DNA of 64,000 nt from Nonomuraea maritima (GTDB lineage Bacteria; Actinomycetota; Actinomycetes; Streptosporangiales; Streptosporangiaceae). A program made the position numbers and the translations under genes. Of the stretch, positions 18,001-27,168 are shown piece after piece. The DNA lies in NCBI RefSeq assembly GCF_900100395.1, contig NZ_FNFB01000004.1, positions 186,001 through 250,000 on the forward strand, written 5' to 3'. Under the pieces are notes generated by a model. It ran no database searches, was not told the origin of the DNA, and saw only the letters and a program-made list of their open reading frames with translations. Each line of letters starts with the position of its first letter. The stretch's first letter is position 1.

Positions 18001-21000
18001 TCGTCGGTCCGGTTGAGGGCGGCGGCGACCGCGCCGAGGTTGCTCAAGTGCTCGGCCAGGCGCTCGTCGTGCCGTTCGCAGCCGCGCGCCGCGTACTCGT
18101 AGGCGGCGGGCAGGTCGCCGAGGGCGCGGCAGAACGACGACAGCTTGGCCAGCAGGTACGACCGGTCGTCCGGTTCGGCGGCCGGCAGGCGTGTCACGCC
18201 GCGTCCGCCGGCGTCGCGCAAATGGCGGACGCCGCGGGCCGGCGGGTGCGGCCTGAAGGCCGTGAGCGCCTGTTCGGCCAGCGCGCGGGCCCGCTCAAGG
18301 TCGCCGCTCGCCTCGGCCTCCTCCATCCGCAGACGGATCTCCAGACGTTCGGCCGCCCCGCGGTCGCCGCCGCCACCGGCCCGCAGCGCCGCCAGCGCCT
18401 GCGTGAGCGTGGCCCTCCCGTCTACCGGCGACCCCAGCGTGAGCTGCATGGCGGCCAGCCGCGCCAGAACCTCCGCCTCCGGCCCACCCGCCATCGCCAC
18501 GACCAGCTCGAACGGCATACCGTCCGCCACCTGCCGGCCACCCACCGCCGACCGGCCGCCGGCGGGTGACGCGCCGTCCCGTACCCCGGCACGGCCGACC
18601 TGCGGCGGCTCACCGTCCCGCGACCCCGCGCGGTCGTCCCCTGAGGGCTCGTGGTCCTGGAGTTCGGTGAGGGCGGTTTCCAGCACTGTTCTGGCTCGGG
18701 TGAAGTTGCCGCAGACCTCCAGCGCGAAGCCGAGCCTGATCGAGGTGAGGGCCGCCTCGCGAGGTTGCCCGCAGGCGCGGAAGAGGGTGGCGGCTCGTTC
18801 CAGTTCTGTCGCGTACGAGGCCGCGTCGCCGACGAGGGCGGCGTGTGCGGCGAGGCGTTCGTGGACGACGGCCTCCTTCAGCGGGTCCGCGCCCGCGAGT
18901 CCGAGTGCCGCGTGCAGCCGCTCCCCCGCCTCGCGCAGCTCGCCGCGCCGCGCGTCGAGCGTGGCGCGGCCGAGGGTGGCGGTGAACAGCGTCTCCAGGT
19001 CGCCCTCTGCGGCGGCCAGCTCCAGCGCCCGGTCCACGTCGGCCACGGCGTCGTCGGTGCGGCCGACCCTCGCCAGGCAGGCCGCGCGCATGGTGAGCGC
19101 CGCCGCCTCCTTGGCAGGAGCGCGGAGCCTCGCGTACGTCTGCGCCGCCGTCCCGAAGTCGGCGAGGGCGTGCCGGGCGTCGCCCTCCGCGTACGCCAGC
19201 GCGCCCAGGTTGTAGCTCACCGCGCCGACGCCGTCGTCGTGGCCGATGTGCTCGTACTCGCCCAAGGCCTGCTCGAAGGCGAGCCGGGCGGCGGCGGTGT
19301 CGCCCTGGAGGCGGCGGCGCTGCGCGACGCGGTACCACTCGTCGGCCGGCTCCCTGCGCGCGCCCCTGCGCCGTACGATCTCCACCAGCCTGGCCTCGGC
19401 GGCGGCTGCCCGCGCGCGGTGGCCGCGCCCGGCGAGCAGGACGGCGTACGCGTCGAGCGCCCGGCAGGCGTCCTCCCAGGCGCCGGCGGCCTCCAGCTCC
19501 ATGGCGCAGGCGGCCATCCGCTCCCCGGCCGCGGTGAGGTCGTCCTCCTCCACGGCGGCCCTGGCGGCGACGGCGAGCTGCAGGGCGGCCGCCTCCCGGT
19601 CGCCGAGCTCCAGGTACAGGTCGCGTGCGCGGACCGCGCACGCCACCGCGCCCGCCGGGTCGCCCGCGGCCACGTACGCCTCGGCGGCACTGCCCTGGTG
19701 GGTGGCCTCCTCGGCGGCGAACCCGGCGTCGCGGCACAGCTCGACGGCGCGCAGGTGGGCCTCGACGGCCCGGACGGGGTCGCCGGCGCGCAGGTGGACG
19801 ACGCCCATGTTGCCGAGCTGGATCGCCTCGGAGCGCGGGTCGCCGAGGTGCCGGTAGGCGGCTGCCGAGCGCGCGTAGGCCTCCAGCGCGGCGGCGAACT
19901 CGCCGAGGTCCTCGTGCCCGGCGGCCTGGCGGGCCAGGGCGTGGGCCGCCTGCGCGTGCCGCTCGGCCGCGCCGAACGCGCGCGCCGCGCACTCCAGCAC
20001 GCGTGTGGCGATGTGCGAGTGTCCCGACTCGGCCAGCCGCAGTCCGGCGCCGAGGAGGTGTTCGCCGCGTTCGTCCGGTGTGCCGCGTTCGGACAGGCGC
20101 AACAGCTTGACCGCCAGCTCGACGGCGCCGTGGCAGCGCAGCGCCAGCTCGGTGGCGGCCCTGGCCAGCTGCTCGTCCACCGGCGGCGGGTCGTCGAGCG
20201 CCGTGTCGAGCTCGGCGAACAGCTCGCCGGGTGCATCGGTGAGGTCGCGGGCGAGGGTGAGGGCCTCGGCGAGGTCGCCGGGGTCGTGCCGTACGGCGCA
20301 GCGGGCCACGAGCGCGCGGCACAGCTCCGCCCGGGCGGGCACGGGGTCGCTGCCCGCCTTGGCCGCCAGGTCAGCGCCCTGGCGGGCGGAGCGTACGGCC
20401 TCGTCCAGGTCCTCCTCGCGGCTCGGGAGGCCGGTCCTGGTGGCGCGCCAGCGCAGCACCTCCGAGACCAGCCCGTACGCCTCGGCCCGCACGGCCACCC
20501 GTTCGCCCATGGCGAGCGCCTCGCGCAGGGCGGCGACGGCCTCGTCGGCGGTCTCCTCGGTGAGGTCGAGGGTGAGCGCCCGGCCGAGCAGCAGCAGCGT
20601 CTCGGCCCTGCCCGGGTCGCGCGCGCCGAGCGCGACCCGGGCGGCGGCGCGCGCGGCGGCGATCGGCTCCGCGGGGTCGCCTCCGGTGGCCGAGACGCGG
20701 GTGAGCAGCGCGCCGGCCAGGCGGGCGAGCAGCCCGGCGCGGCGCGGGTGCGTGCTGGGGGCGTGCGTGACCGCCTCGCGCAGGGCGTCGACGGCGGTGT
20801 CGAGGTCGGCGACGTCGCCGGTGATCTCGTGGCGGCGCAGCCGGCGCTCGCCGAGCAGGGCGAGCCGGACGACGGGGTCGGTCCCGAGCCCGTGCACGGT
20901 CTCGCCCGGCTTGACGTGCAGGGCTTCGAGCATCTCGGTGCCGGCTTCGAGCGAGCGCTCGTCGCCGGTGACGACGAACCAGTCGAGCAGCCCGGCCGCG

Positions 21001-21869
21001 TACGGGGCCAGCACGCCAGGATGCGCCCATTCCTCGTGCCAGAAGTCGAGCGCGCACTGTCCGGCCCTGATGAAGGCCAGCAGGTCGCGGTCGGCGTACG
21101 AGGCGGCCGATCGCGCCTGGGTGAGGTCGACCAGGGCGAGCAGCGCCTGGGACCGGTCCTGGCTGCGGGCGGGGGTGTCGGCCGCGGCCAGGTAGGTCCT
21201 GACCAGTTCCGCGTCGCCGGGCGCGGCGAGGGCGAGCGCGGCGGCCAGCTCGCCGGAGCGCGCGGCCGGGGTGTGCCCGCCGAGTGCCGTCCGGAGCAGC
21301 ACGTGCACCGCGTCGTCGAGGACGTCGCGTTCGCCGGTGCGCTCGTACAGGCGCAGGAGTCCTGAGCCGAGAGGCGCGAGCGCGCCGGCCACCCAGGGGG
21401 CGGCCGTGCGGGCGGACTCCGGTAACAGGAGTTCGGCGAGGCGGTCGGCGGTCTCGCGGTCGGGCTCGTCCAGCGCCCGTTGGACGAGTGCCTGGACCAG
21501 CAGCCCGACGTGCGGGTACGCGCCGGGGTCGACGTGCCCCAGCACCTCCTCCGCGAGCCCGGCCCAGGTGCCCGGTTCACGGTTGCCGCGCAGTTTGTCC
21601 GGCAGCCGGTCGGGGTCGGCCAGCGCGACGGCGGCGAAGAAGGCGCCGGCCACGTCGGCGTCCTGGCCGGCGCGCCGGTCGAGGCGGTGACGGGCCAGGT
21701 GCAGCACGCCGATCAGCCGCCACGTGGCCGCGTCGGAACGGTCGCCCGCGCACGCCCGCATCGCCTGCTCGGCCTCGGCGAGCGCTGCCGGGTCCCAGAT
21801 GAGCTCCGGATCCGCGGTCTGCTCGAAGCGCTCGATACGGGCGGCCAGTGCCCCCGCCGGATCGGTCAT
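15096..21869 (-). CDS. Giant TPR protein with degenerate CHAT domain
   Basis: 2257-residue cytosolic protein from the ATG at 21869 (a TTG two codons earlier is possible). The first two thirds (about residues 1-1450) are alpha-helical with many TPR-like units, clearest at about 640-830 and 880-1060. Residues about 1480-1536 carry an 18-residue tandem repeat (GRAEEGADVGHVVERPGV type), and about 1682-1717 a four-residue His-Ala-Asp repeat. The C-terminus (about 1990-2257) has the CHAT fold: HLAC near 2113, a strand near 2154, then GGVAALGQALLHAGARAVVLPLWPV (in pieces) and WAPYVLVGLP. CHAT domains are caspase-like proteases with His in HxxCHG and Cys in SACET. Here these read HLACPI and LTTREP, so both catalytic residues are missing. 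A scaffold or sensor role is likely. Confidence 0.9.
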   Translation of the reverse strand: MTDPAGALAARIERFEQTADPELIWDPAALAEAEQAMRACAGDRSDAATWRLIGVLHLARHRLDRRAGQDADVAGAFFAAVALADPDRLPDKLRGNREPGTWAGLAEEVLGHVDPGAYPHVGLLVQALVQRALDEPDRETADRLAELLLPESARTAAPWVAGALAPLGSGLLRLYERTGERDVLDDAVHVLLRTALGGHTPAARSGELAAALALAAPGDAELVRTYLAAADTPARSQDRSQALLALVDLTQARSAASYADRDLLAFIRAGQCALDFWHEEWAHPGVLAPYAAGLLDWFVVTGDERSLEAGTEMLEALHVKPGETVHGLGTDPVVRLALLGERRLRRHEITGDVADLDTAVDALREAVTHAPSTHPRRAGLLARLAGALLTRVSATGGDPAEPIAAARAAARVALGARDPGRAETLLLLGRALTLDLTEETADEAVAALREALAMGERVAVRAEAYGLVSEVLRWRATRTGLPSREEDLDEAVRSARQGADLAAKAGSDPVPARAELCRALVARCAVRHDPGDLAEALTLARDLTDAPGELFAELDTALDDPPPVDEQLARAATELALRCHGAVELAVKLLRLSERGTPDERGEHLLGAGLRLAESGHSHIATRVLECAARAFGAAERHAQAAHALARQAAGHEDLGEFAAALEAYARSAAAYRHLGDPRSEAIQLGNMGVVHLRAGDPVRAVEAHLRAVELCRDAGFAAEEATHQGSAAEAYVAAGDPAGAVACAVRARDLYLELGDREAAALQLAVAARAAVEEDDLTAAGERMAACAMELEAAGAWEDACRALDAYAVLLAGRGHRARAAAAEARLVEIVRRRGARREPADEWYRVAQRRRLQGDTAAARLAFEQALGEYEHIGHDDGVGAVSYNLGALAYAEGDARHALADFGTAAQTYARLRAPAKEAAALTMRAACLARVGRTDDAVADVDRALELAAAEGDLETLFTATLGRATLDARRGELREAGERLHAALGLAGADPLKEAVVHERLAAHAALVGDAASYATELERAATLFRACGQPREAALTSIRLGFALEVCGNFTRARTVLETALTELQDHEPSGDDRAGSRDGEPPQVGRAGVRDGASPAGGRSAVGGRQVADGMPFELVVAMAGGPEAEVLARLAAMQLTLGSPVDGRATLTQALAALRAGGGGDRGAAERLEIRLRMEEAEASGDLERARALAEQALTAFRPHPPARGVRHLRDAGGRGVTRLPAAEPDDRSYLLAKLSSFCRALGDLPAAYEYAARGCERHDERLAEHLSNLGAVAAALNRTDEAAEHLTEAVSVARETASALPVQLVRSLGLLGRALTDLARWEEAAQAYEEGLALTRAPVWRALRAPLLAGRATLHLRLGELDAAEAAFLEAVTVGEELGDPAPLSDAYADLALIHEVRGDPAGAVPYATRALTLARTRPDTVLALLTLARLASPPHPRTSQAAGPERRPNPDPSKRPPGADHPERLSVGRAVEGAVERAGVGHVVEWPGVGRAEEGADVGHVVERPGVGRAEEGAGVGRVVEWLEEALVLARESGFRAGEALALRHLAALDPAAPHARLQLTMAIDILTELGYDLELAAAFHHRSIGAEQHGDLGDALADAERAAALGHPPARRRVVRLAVRLDRPMTAWTHADAAAHDALSAAHDAQPGTHTLLSTTHAPISATHAPSSTAHSERHSDRHADGHADEHADRHADGRGDGHADRRGDGREGPHGALRNGPEASGTQRPPVLHVVTTRPTQPPALHEDTAHGRGRSTLRSVPEEGRLTLRSVPAGLAEAEQRAAETVRSLLSAARLTRDPGSAARLVRSARAAEADLEALWRRMEPLAPEHVALRRGTPLDLPTLEALVAHPDGQATGLLAFHVDGQEKIAFPPHGQIRGTARAEGQGEGTSAGRGQGEGTSVVHSQGERAFGGHGHGAAVDGSGGGALTAQGPGDGVVTVLAYRSGWAGPRGFVTSVTRSLLADFLATADGRSHGHLDIAGRRHRAETWQRTAAMLLADPLRALGDDLDRLVLVPYAGLRDVPLHALAPDGGQLIERFPVTYGPSAATLARLIRRPPAEGTGCLVLGSSAAPREARDVAALHGVHPHLAEDATADLLNGSWNVVHLACPIECPEEDPFGSGVRLADGLLTARDIMTMSVDARLVVLTTREPVRPEASVPGGVGPHRAVGGVAALGQALLHAGARAVVLPLWPVSAEVAQAFALDLHTRLRDGTGPAEAVRAAALGLRELYGPAEPGLWAPYVLVGLPH
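16719..16828 (-). repeat. 12-bp in-frame tandem repeat inside the TPR-CHAT gene
   Basis: About nine degenerate copies of a 12-bp unit (plus-strand consensus GCGTGCCSGTCG) stand in frame and encode a four-residue repeat, mostly x-His-Ala-Asp with x = Arg, Gly or Glu. The product is a His/Asp-rich linker that could bind metal ions. Confidence 0.8.
17276..17450 (-). repeat. 54/66-bp in-frame tandem repeat inside the TPR-CHAT gene
   Basis: Three copies of a block marked by CGCACGACCCACGC at 17310, 17364 and 17430. Two units are 54 bp (18 codons, GRAEEGA-VG-VVE) and one is 66 bp with a 4-codon insertion. All keep the frame, so the array is coding and may vary in copy number between strains. Confidence 0.8.
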
Positions 21870-21946
21870 GGGCAAAGGCTCTCATCGGCGTGCGCCCGCG
21901 TACAGATGTGGCGCAGGAAGCCGGGACCACCGGTGAGAAGCGCCCT

Positions 21947-22372
21947 GTGAGGGGCACGAGTGTCTACATGCTCTACGGCAAGGAACATGTCCAGCGTTAT
22001 CAGGAGACTGATGGCGAAGAAGGACACGACTGGAATAACACGACGACGCTACTCCTGACCACTAAAGGCCGTAAGTCAGGAAAAAGTTATACGACGCCGC
22101 TCATCTACCAGCGTTTCGGGGACGACTACCTCGTCGTGGCCTCGAAGGGCGGCGCTCCCGAGCATCCGCAGTGGTACCAGAACCTGGTGGCCGACCCCGA
22201 GGTCGAGGTGCAGGTCAGGGGCGACAGGTTCACGGCACGGGCCCGTACGGCGGCTTCCGAGGAGCGGCCCGGGATGTGGCGGGTGATGGCCGCCACGTGG
22301 CCGCCCTACGACGAGTACCAGCAGAAGACCGACCGCGAGATCCCCGTGGTCGTGCTCGAACGCGTGACATGA
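21947..22372 (+). CDS. Nitroreductase/deazaflavin (F420)-dependent oxidoreductase family
   Basis: Protein of about 141 residues related to the Ddn/FDOR split-barrel family that uses F420H2. The family core is visible: NTTTLLLTTKGRKSGKSYTT, then DDYLVVASKGGAPEHPQWYQ, NLVADPEVEVQV and a terminal EIPVVVLERV. KGRKSG and the SKGG-HP-W block are the cofactor-binding elements. The start is uncertain: GTG at 21947 has a moderate ribosome site (GAGAAG), ATG at 21968 lacks one. It is divergent from the TPR-CHAT gene and ends at a shared bidirectional terminator. Confidence 0.88.
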   Translation: MRGTSVYMLYGKEHVQRYQETDGEEGHDWNNTTTLLLTTKGRKSGKSYTTPLIYQRFGDDYLVVASKGGAPEHPQWYQNLVADPEVEVQVRGDRFTARARTAASEERPGMWRVMAATWPPYDEYQQKTDREIPVVVLERVT

Positions 22373-22375
22373 GAA

Positions 22376-22410
22376 TGTCCGCCCCACCCGGTGACCAGGC
22401 GGGGCGGACA
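22376..22410. terminator. Bidirectional terminator
   Basis: TGTCCGCCCC and its exact complement GGGGCGGACA form a 10-bp stem with a 15-nt loop in the 49-bp gap between the convergent F420-type gene and the subtilase gene. Confidence 0.72.
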
Positions 22411-22421
22411 GCTCGATCCAG

Positions 22422-25400
22422 TTACTTGATCCGGTACGCGCGGGTCACGGTCTCGCTGAACCCGTTGCCACCGGCGTCGGCGGCCTTGAGACGGAGCGAG
22501 ACGAAAGCGCCCTTCTTGTTGCCGGGGTGCGTGACCTCGGCAGTCCAGGCGTTGTTCTTCTCCGCCCGCACCTTGGCCGGCTGCCAGGTGCGCCCGTCGT
22601 CGTAGGAGACCTCCAGGGTCATGGTGGTCACCTTGTGGTCGGGCGTGCCGGCCGGGCGCTGCAGGGTCAGCGGGATGCGCAGGTGCCCCCGCTTGGCCTG
22701 GTTGCGGTCGTCCAGCTCAGGCGCGATCCTGACGGCCATCAGCGGCAGCGGTTCACGCTTGCCCTGCGCGGGCGTCTTCGACCGGAACCGCCACTCGGCG
22801 CTCACCTTCGTCGACACCTGGCTCGCGGCCGGGTCGCGGGTGGCCGACAGGGAGACCCGGTACTCGCTCTCCTTCGCGTCGGCGGGCACGTCGACGGTGG
22901 GGATCAGGTAGTCGGCCGCGAAGACCTCCTTGCCGTCACGGAGGACCGTCGTGCTCGCCTCGGCCGTGCTGGTCAGGGAGTACCTCTCGGTCACCGGGTC
23001 GTCGAACAGCCCGACGCCGAACTGCATGACGTCGCCCTCGCGCCAGCTGAGGTCGCCGGGCGCGGACACGGCCGGGGCGAACACCCCGGTGTTCCAGCTC
23101 TGCTCCAGCTTCTGCCCGGCGCGGAACTCGGTGGTCCTGCCGAAGAAGAACTGGTCCAGGTTGTCCCACGGGTCCGGCTTGTACTGGACGAACGACGGGT
23201 ACCAGCCGGTGTCGCCCGGCGTGTAGTACTCGGTCCTGTGGAACGGCAGCGCGAACTTGGCCAGGCCGCCGTACGGCATCCACGCCAGCTCCTTGCCGTA
23301 CAGCGCCGGCAGGGCGAAGTGCTCGCCGTACTTGCCGTCCTGCTGGGCGCCGTACGTCGCGTTGAGCTGCGCGAGGTCGCGGCGCTTCGGACGGTAGCCA
23401 GGGTCGGCGGGGATGCGCGGCTCGGCCTTCATCAGGTGGTAGATGTACGGGCTGTCGTCGAAGGTGCCGTCACTCTTCTGCTCGGCCCACTGCGTCCACC
23501 GGTAGAAGCCGAACGACCTGTCGGCCTCGCCCTTGACCGGGCTGTTCGGGATGGCCTTGACGCCTTCGACGCGGTCACCGCCGCGCGGCAGGTCGATGTC
23601 CACGCCGAGCGGCTGCACGTTCTTGGCGAGCTGGAGCATGCCGACCATGCCGAAGGCGATCCGCGCGGAGGGCTCCTCGACCCGTACGTCGACCGGCTCG
23701 GCCTTGCGGGCGTCGGCGGTCACGGTGCGGTCGTCGGTGAGGGTGAAGACCGGGTCGGCGGCCATCACGGTCGAGCCGTCGTCGTCGAGCATGAGGCTGA
23801 CGACGGTGTAGCGGCGGTCCTTCGGCAGCCGGAGGTCCAGCTTGCCGTCGAAGATGTCGTAGTTGACCTGTTCCTCGGTCTCGAGGTCGATGACCCCGGC
23901 GAAGGCGGCCACGGGGGCCTGGCCGTCCGTGGTCCTGAAGGCCAGCTTGAGCGCCTGCTTCTGGGGCTCCACCCGCATGCCGATGCCGGTGCGCACGGAG
24001 ACGCCGTCGCCCTGGGCGATGACCGTCCCGCTGTACGTGCCGAGCGCGCCCGCCTCCGCGGTCACCTCGACCTGCGCGGTGCCGTGCGCGGGCACCTCCA
24101 CCGAGCCGGCGCCGAGCGTGAACGGCGTCACCGTCTCGCCGTGGCCGTCCTTGGCGACCACGCTCAGGTCCAGCCGGACGGCGGCGTCGCCGTCGTTGCG
24201 GTAGGTGAGCGTGCGCTTCGCCGACGAGCGGGGCAGCTCGACCTCGCCCAGGCTGAGCGCGGCGGGCTCGGTCGTGATCTGCTGGCCGACGGCGCGGGCG
24301 ACGTCCACGCGGCCGGAGCCCTGGACGTACGCGCCCAACTCCTCGCCGGGCGCCGTGGAGGCCATGAGCGCGGCCTTGACCTGCTGACCCGTCCAGTCGG
24401 GGTGGGCGCTCGCGACGATCGCCGCCGCCCCCGCCACGTGCGGGGTGGCCATGGACGTGCCGTCACTCGCGGTGTACCACTCGTCGACCGGGGCGCCCAT
24501 CCACGTGTCGGCGGCCCGGGCGGCCACGATGCCGACGCCGGGCGCGACCAGGTCGGGCTTGACCGCCGCGTCGCCCTGACGCGGGCCCGTGCCGCTGAAG
24601 GGGGCGACCACGTCGACCTCGCGGTTGGAGGCGCCGACCGTGAGAGCGTGGTCGGCGCTGCCCGGCGAGCTGAGCGCCCCCGGGCCGTCGTTGCCGGACG
24701 CGATCACGAACAGCGTCCCGTACTGGTCGGACAGGTTCTCGACGGCCTGCTCCAGCGGGTCCAGGCCGGGAGCGTCGGGGCCGCCGAGGCTGAGGTTGGC
24801 GACGTCGGCGCCGTTCTGCGCCGCCCAGGTCATGCCCTCGATGATGGCGGAGTCGGGGCAGCTGCCGTCCTGCTGGCAGACCTTGCCGACCATCAGCTTG
24901 GCGCCGGGGGCGACGCCCTTGTAGCGCCCGCCGGAGGCGGCGCCGGATCCGGCGATCGTGGACGCCACGTGCGTGCCGTGCCCGTTGAGGTCGCGGATGT
25001 CGGGGTCGGCGGTGAAGTTCTGCTCCTTGACCACCAGGCCCTTGAGGTCGGGGTGGCCGGGGTCGTAACCGCCGTCGAGCACCGCGACGGTGACGCCCTC
25101 ACCGGTGTGCCCCGCCGACCAGGCGGTGCGCGCGCCGATGTGCGGGACGCTGACGTCGAGGGACAGCTTGGCCTTGCCGTCCAGCCAGATCTTCGCGGGA
25201 GCGGCGGCCGCCCGCGCGGAGGGGTCGGTGAGGGACTTCCAGAGCGTCCCTGCCTGCGAACGCGGCTCGCTCGCCGCGACGCCGTGCACGGCGGGAAGCG
25301 GACGTCCGCCCGCGACGCGCATCGCGGCCACGTCGACCTGCTGGGGGTACGTCGTGATCAACGGCAGGGCCGGGCTGGTCGCGTCGTCGTAACCGAGTTC

Positions 25401-25751
25401 GACGAGCCGGGTGACGTTGAACAGCCGGGGGTCGAGCCGGTCCTGGGCCAGCAGGGGCAGCGCGTCCATGGGGACGACGGTGAGCCCGTCCTCGCCGCGG
25501 CGCTGCATGAATTGCACGTTCTCCCGGCCGGGGCCGGGCTTGACGTCGACCTGCGTCCGCCGGTCGGGCAGGACGCGAAGGGTGATCGTGTCCCCGGTGA
25601 TCAGGGTGACCGTCTTGGGGGATTGTGCGGCCGCTGCCCCCGCGGGGGCTGCGGCCGTAGGGCTGGGGGTGGGCGCTGCCTGCGCCGGTGTCGCCACGGC
25701 CGCGAGGAGGGCCGATAACACGCCGGTGAGGAGCGCGGATTTCTGAAGCAC
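22422..25751 (-). CDS. Secreted S8 serine protease (subtilase)
   Basis: Extracellular protease of 1109 residues. Sec signal peptide at about 1-26 (LLAAVATPAQA), then a propeptide to about residue 200. The subtilisin catalytic domain shows Asp226 (VLDGG), His258 (NGHGTHV), the oxyanion Asn354 (ASGND) and Ser433 (GTSMATPHVAG). About 600 further residues follow, with beta-rich domains that probably bind substrate; no LPxTG or membrane anchor is seen. The start is GTG without a Shine-Dalgarno sequence, but a good sigma-70-type promoter places transcription at or very near the start codon. It follows glgM on the same strand but has its own promoter. Confidence 0.95.
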   Translation of the reverse strand: MLQKSALLTGVLSALLAAVATPAQAAPTPSPTAAAPAGAAAAQSPKTVTLITGDTITLRVLPDRRTQVDVKPGPGRENVQFMQRRGEDGLTVVPMDALPLLAQDRLDPRLFNVTRLVELGYDDATSPALPLITTYPQQVDVAAMRVAGGRPLPAVHGVAASEPRSQAGTLWKSLTDPSARAAAAPAKIWLDGKAKLSLDVSVPHIGARTAWSAGHTGEGVTVAVLDGGYDPGHPDLKGLVVKEQNFTADPDIRDLNGHGTHVASTIAGSGAASGGRYKGVAPGAKLMVGKVCQQDGSCPDSAIIEGMTWAAQNGADVANLSLGGPDAPGLDPLEQAVENLSDQYGTLFVIASGNDGPGALSSPGSADHALTVGASNREVDVVAPFSGTGPRQGDAAVKPDLVAPGVGIVAARAADTWMGAPVDEWYTASDGTSMATPHVAGAAAIVASAHPDWTGQQVKAALMASTAPGEELGAYVQGSGRVDVARAVGQQITTEPAALSLGEVELPRSSAKRTLTYRNDGDAAVRLDLSVVAKDGHGETVTPFTLGAGSVEVPAHGTAQVEVTAEAGALGTYSGTVIAQGDGVSVRTGIGMRVEPQKQALKLAFRTTDGQAPVAAFAGVIDLETEEQVNYDIFDGKLDLRLPKDRRYTVVSLMLDDDGSTVMAADPVFTLTDDRTVTADARKAEPVDVRVEEPSARIAFGMVGMLQLAKNVQPLGVDIDLPRGGDRVEGVKAIPNSPVKGEADRSFGFYRWTQWAEQKSDGTFDDSPYIYHLMKAEPRIPADPGYRPKRRDLAQLNATYGAQQDGKYGEHFALPALYGKELAWMPYGGLAKFALPFHRTEYYTPGDTGWYPSFVQYKPDPWDNLDQFFFGRTTEFRAGQKLEQSWNTGVFAPAVSAPGDLSWREGDVMQFGVGLFDDPVTERYSLTSTAEASTTVLRDGKEVFAADYLIPTVDVPADAKESEYRVSLSATRDPAASQVSTKVSAEWRFRSKTPAQGKREPLPLMAVRIAPELDDRNQAKRGHLRIPLTLQRPAGTPDHKVTTMTLEVSYDDGRTWQPAKVRAEKNNAWTAEVTHPGNKKGAFVSLRLKAADAGGNGFSETVTRAYRIK

Positions 25752-25760
25752 AACCGGCTT

Positions 25761-25788
25761 TGTATAGTTGCGTGACTTTTTCTGACAA
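25761..25788 (-). promoter_or_regulatory. Promoter of the subtilase gene
   Basis: Minus strand: TTGTCA (25788-25783), 16 bp, TATACA (25766-25761), 9 nt before the GTG start at 25751. The match to consensus is high for this window, and the position implies a leaderless or nearly leaderless mRNA. Confidence 0.65.
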
Positions 25789-25841
25789 GAGAACCTTGTG
25801 GCCTATATCGGCAAAATCCGGAACTGGCCACCTGGCGAGGC

Positions 25842-27014
25842 CTAGCCGCGCAGGCTCGCGTACAGCTCCGCCGTGCGGTGGGCGATGCGCTCCCAGGAGA
25901 AGTGCTCGACGGCGCGCACCCGGCCCGCCCGGCCCATCGCCTCGGCCCTGGCCCGATCGCCGAGCAGCGCGTTGACCCGCTCGGCGAGGTCGGCGGCGAA
26001 CCGTTCCTGGTCGTGCGGCGTGCCGTCGGGGCCCTGGTCGATCGGCACCAGCAGGCCGGTCTCGCCGTCGGCCACCACCTCGGGGATGCCACCGGTCGCC
26101 GTGGCCACCACGGCCGTCTCGCAGGCCATCGCCTCCAGGTTGACGATGCCCATCGGCTCGTAGACCGACGGGCAGACGAACACCGTGGCGTGCGTGAGCA
26201 GCTGGATGACCTCCGGCTTGGGCAGCATCTCGCGGATCCAGAACACGCCGTCGCGGCCGAGACCGCGCACCAGCTCGGTGACCTCCGCCGCGATCTCCGG
26301 CGTGTCCGGAGCGCCCGCGCAGAGCACGAGCTGCGCCCCGGGGTCGAACGACCGCGCCGCGTGCAGCAGGTGGACGAGCCCCTTCTGCCGAGTGATCCGG
26401 CCGACGAAGACGACGTACGGCCGGCCGGGGTCGACGCCGTGCTTCTTCAGCACGTCGGTGGCCGGGTCGGGGGCGTACTCGGCGGTGTCGATGCCGTTGT
26501 GGATCACGCTGACCCGGTCGGGCGCGATCTCGGGGTAGGCGGCCAGGACGTCGCGCCGCATGCCCTCCGACACCGCGATCACCGTGTCGGCGGCCAGCAG
26601 TGCGGTGCGCTCGGCCCACGAAGAGATCGCGTAACCGCCGCCGAGCTGCTCGGCCTTCCACGGGCGCAGCGGTTCGAGGCTGTGCGTGGTGATCACGTGC
26701 GGGACGCCGTGGAGCAGTTTGGCGACGTGCCCGGCGAAGTTCGCGTACCAGGTGTGGGAGTGGACGACGTCGGCGCCCTCGCAGGCGGCGGCCATCTCGA
26801 GGTCGACCCCGAGCACCTGCAGCGCGGCGTTGGCGCCCTCCAGGCCCCCGGGCACCCGGTACGCCGAGACGCCCGGCTCGGTGCGGGCCGCCCCGAAGCA
26901 GCGCACCCGTACGTCGGCCAGCTTCCGCAGCTCCCTGGCCAGGTACTCCATGTGGACCCCGGCCCCGCCGTACACCTCGGGCGGATATTCCCGGCTGAGC
27001 AGATCAACGCGCAT
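25842..27014 (-). CDS. glgM: Alpha-maltose-1-phosphate synthase / glycogen synthase (GT4)
   Basis: 390-residue glycosyltransferase with two Rossmann domains. N-terminus [21 protein letters not shown] carries the Gly-rich loop; the second domain has [13 protein letters not shown] and the nucleotide-sugar Glu motif in [18 protein letters not shown]. Length and divergence from glgC match mycobacterial Rv1212c (GlgM), which joins ADP-glucose to glucose-1-phosphate to give maltose-1-phosphate for the GlgE pathway. Many databases call this family GlgA; assignment as GlgM rests on length and the conserved glgM/glgC arrangement, not on an experiment. Confidence 0.88.
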   Translation of the reverse strand: MRVDLLSREYPPEVYGGAGVHMEYLARELRKLADVRVRCFGAARTEPGVSAYRVPGGLEGANAALQVLGVDLEMAAACEGADVVHSHTWYANFAGHVAKLLHGVPHVITTHSLEPLRPWKAEQLGGGYAISSWAERTALLAADTVIAVSEGMRRDVLAAYPEIAPDRVSVIHNGIDTAEYAPDPATDVLKKHGVDPGRPYVVFVGRITRQKGLVHLLHAARSFDPGAQLVLCAGAPDTPEIAAEVTELVRGLGRDGVFWIREMLPKPEVIQLLTHATVFVCPSVYEPMGIVNLEAMACETAVVATATGGIPEVVADGETGLLVPIDQGPDGTPHDQERFAADLAERVNALLGDRARAEAMGRAGRVRAVEHFSWERIAHRTAELYASLRG

Positions 27015-27155
27015 GGCATCGACTTTATGGCGGCGTCCGGGCGGCGGACCACCTCCGAGATCGGGTGTCGCCCTCGTCCTGGCCTGGATTCACAAAACGG
27101 GACACGAACGGAGGTCACGGTGCAGAGTTACATCGATAGAGCGGCCATTTGGGGG

Positions 27156-27161
27156 TAGCGT
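27156..27161 (+). promoter_or_regulatory. Possible -10 of a leaderless glgC transcript
   Basis: TAGCGT ends 7 nt before the glgC ATG at 27169. The only purine-rich stretch nearby (AGGA) is too close to the start to act as a ribosome site. No convincing -35 is seen. Confidence 0.3.
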
Positions 27162-27168
27162 CCAGGAC

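Noticed and set aside
18651-21365. 904-residue open frame antisense to the TPR-CHAT gene
   Set aside because: Composition (Gly/Arg/Val/Gln-rich) and lack of any domain mark it as a shadow.
22527-25718. 1063-residue open frame antisense to the subtilase gene
   Set aside because: Shadow of a gene with intact signal peptide and catalytic triad on the other strand.
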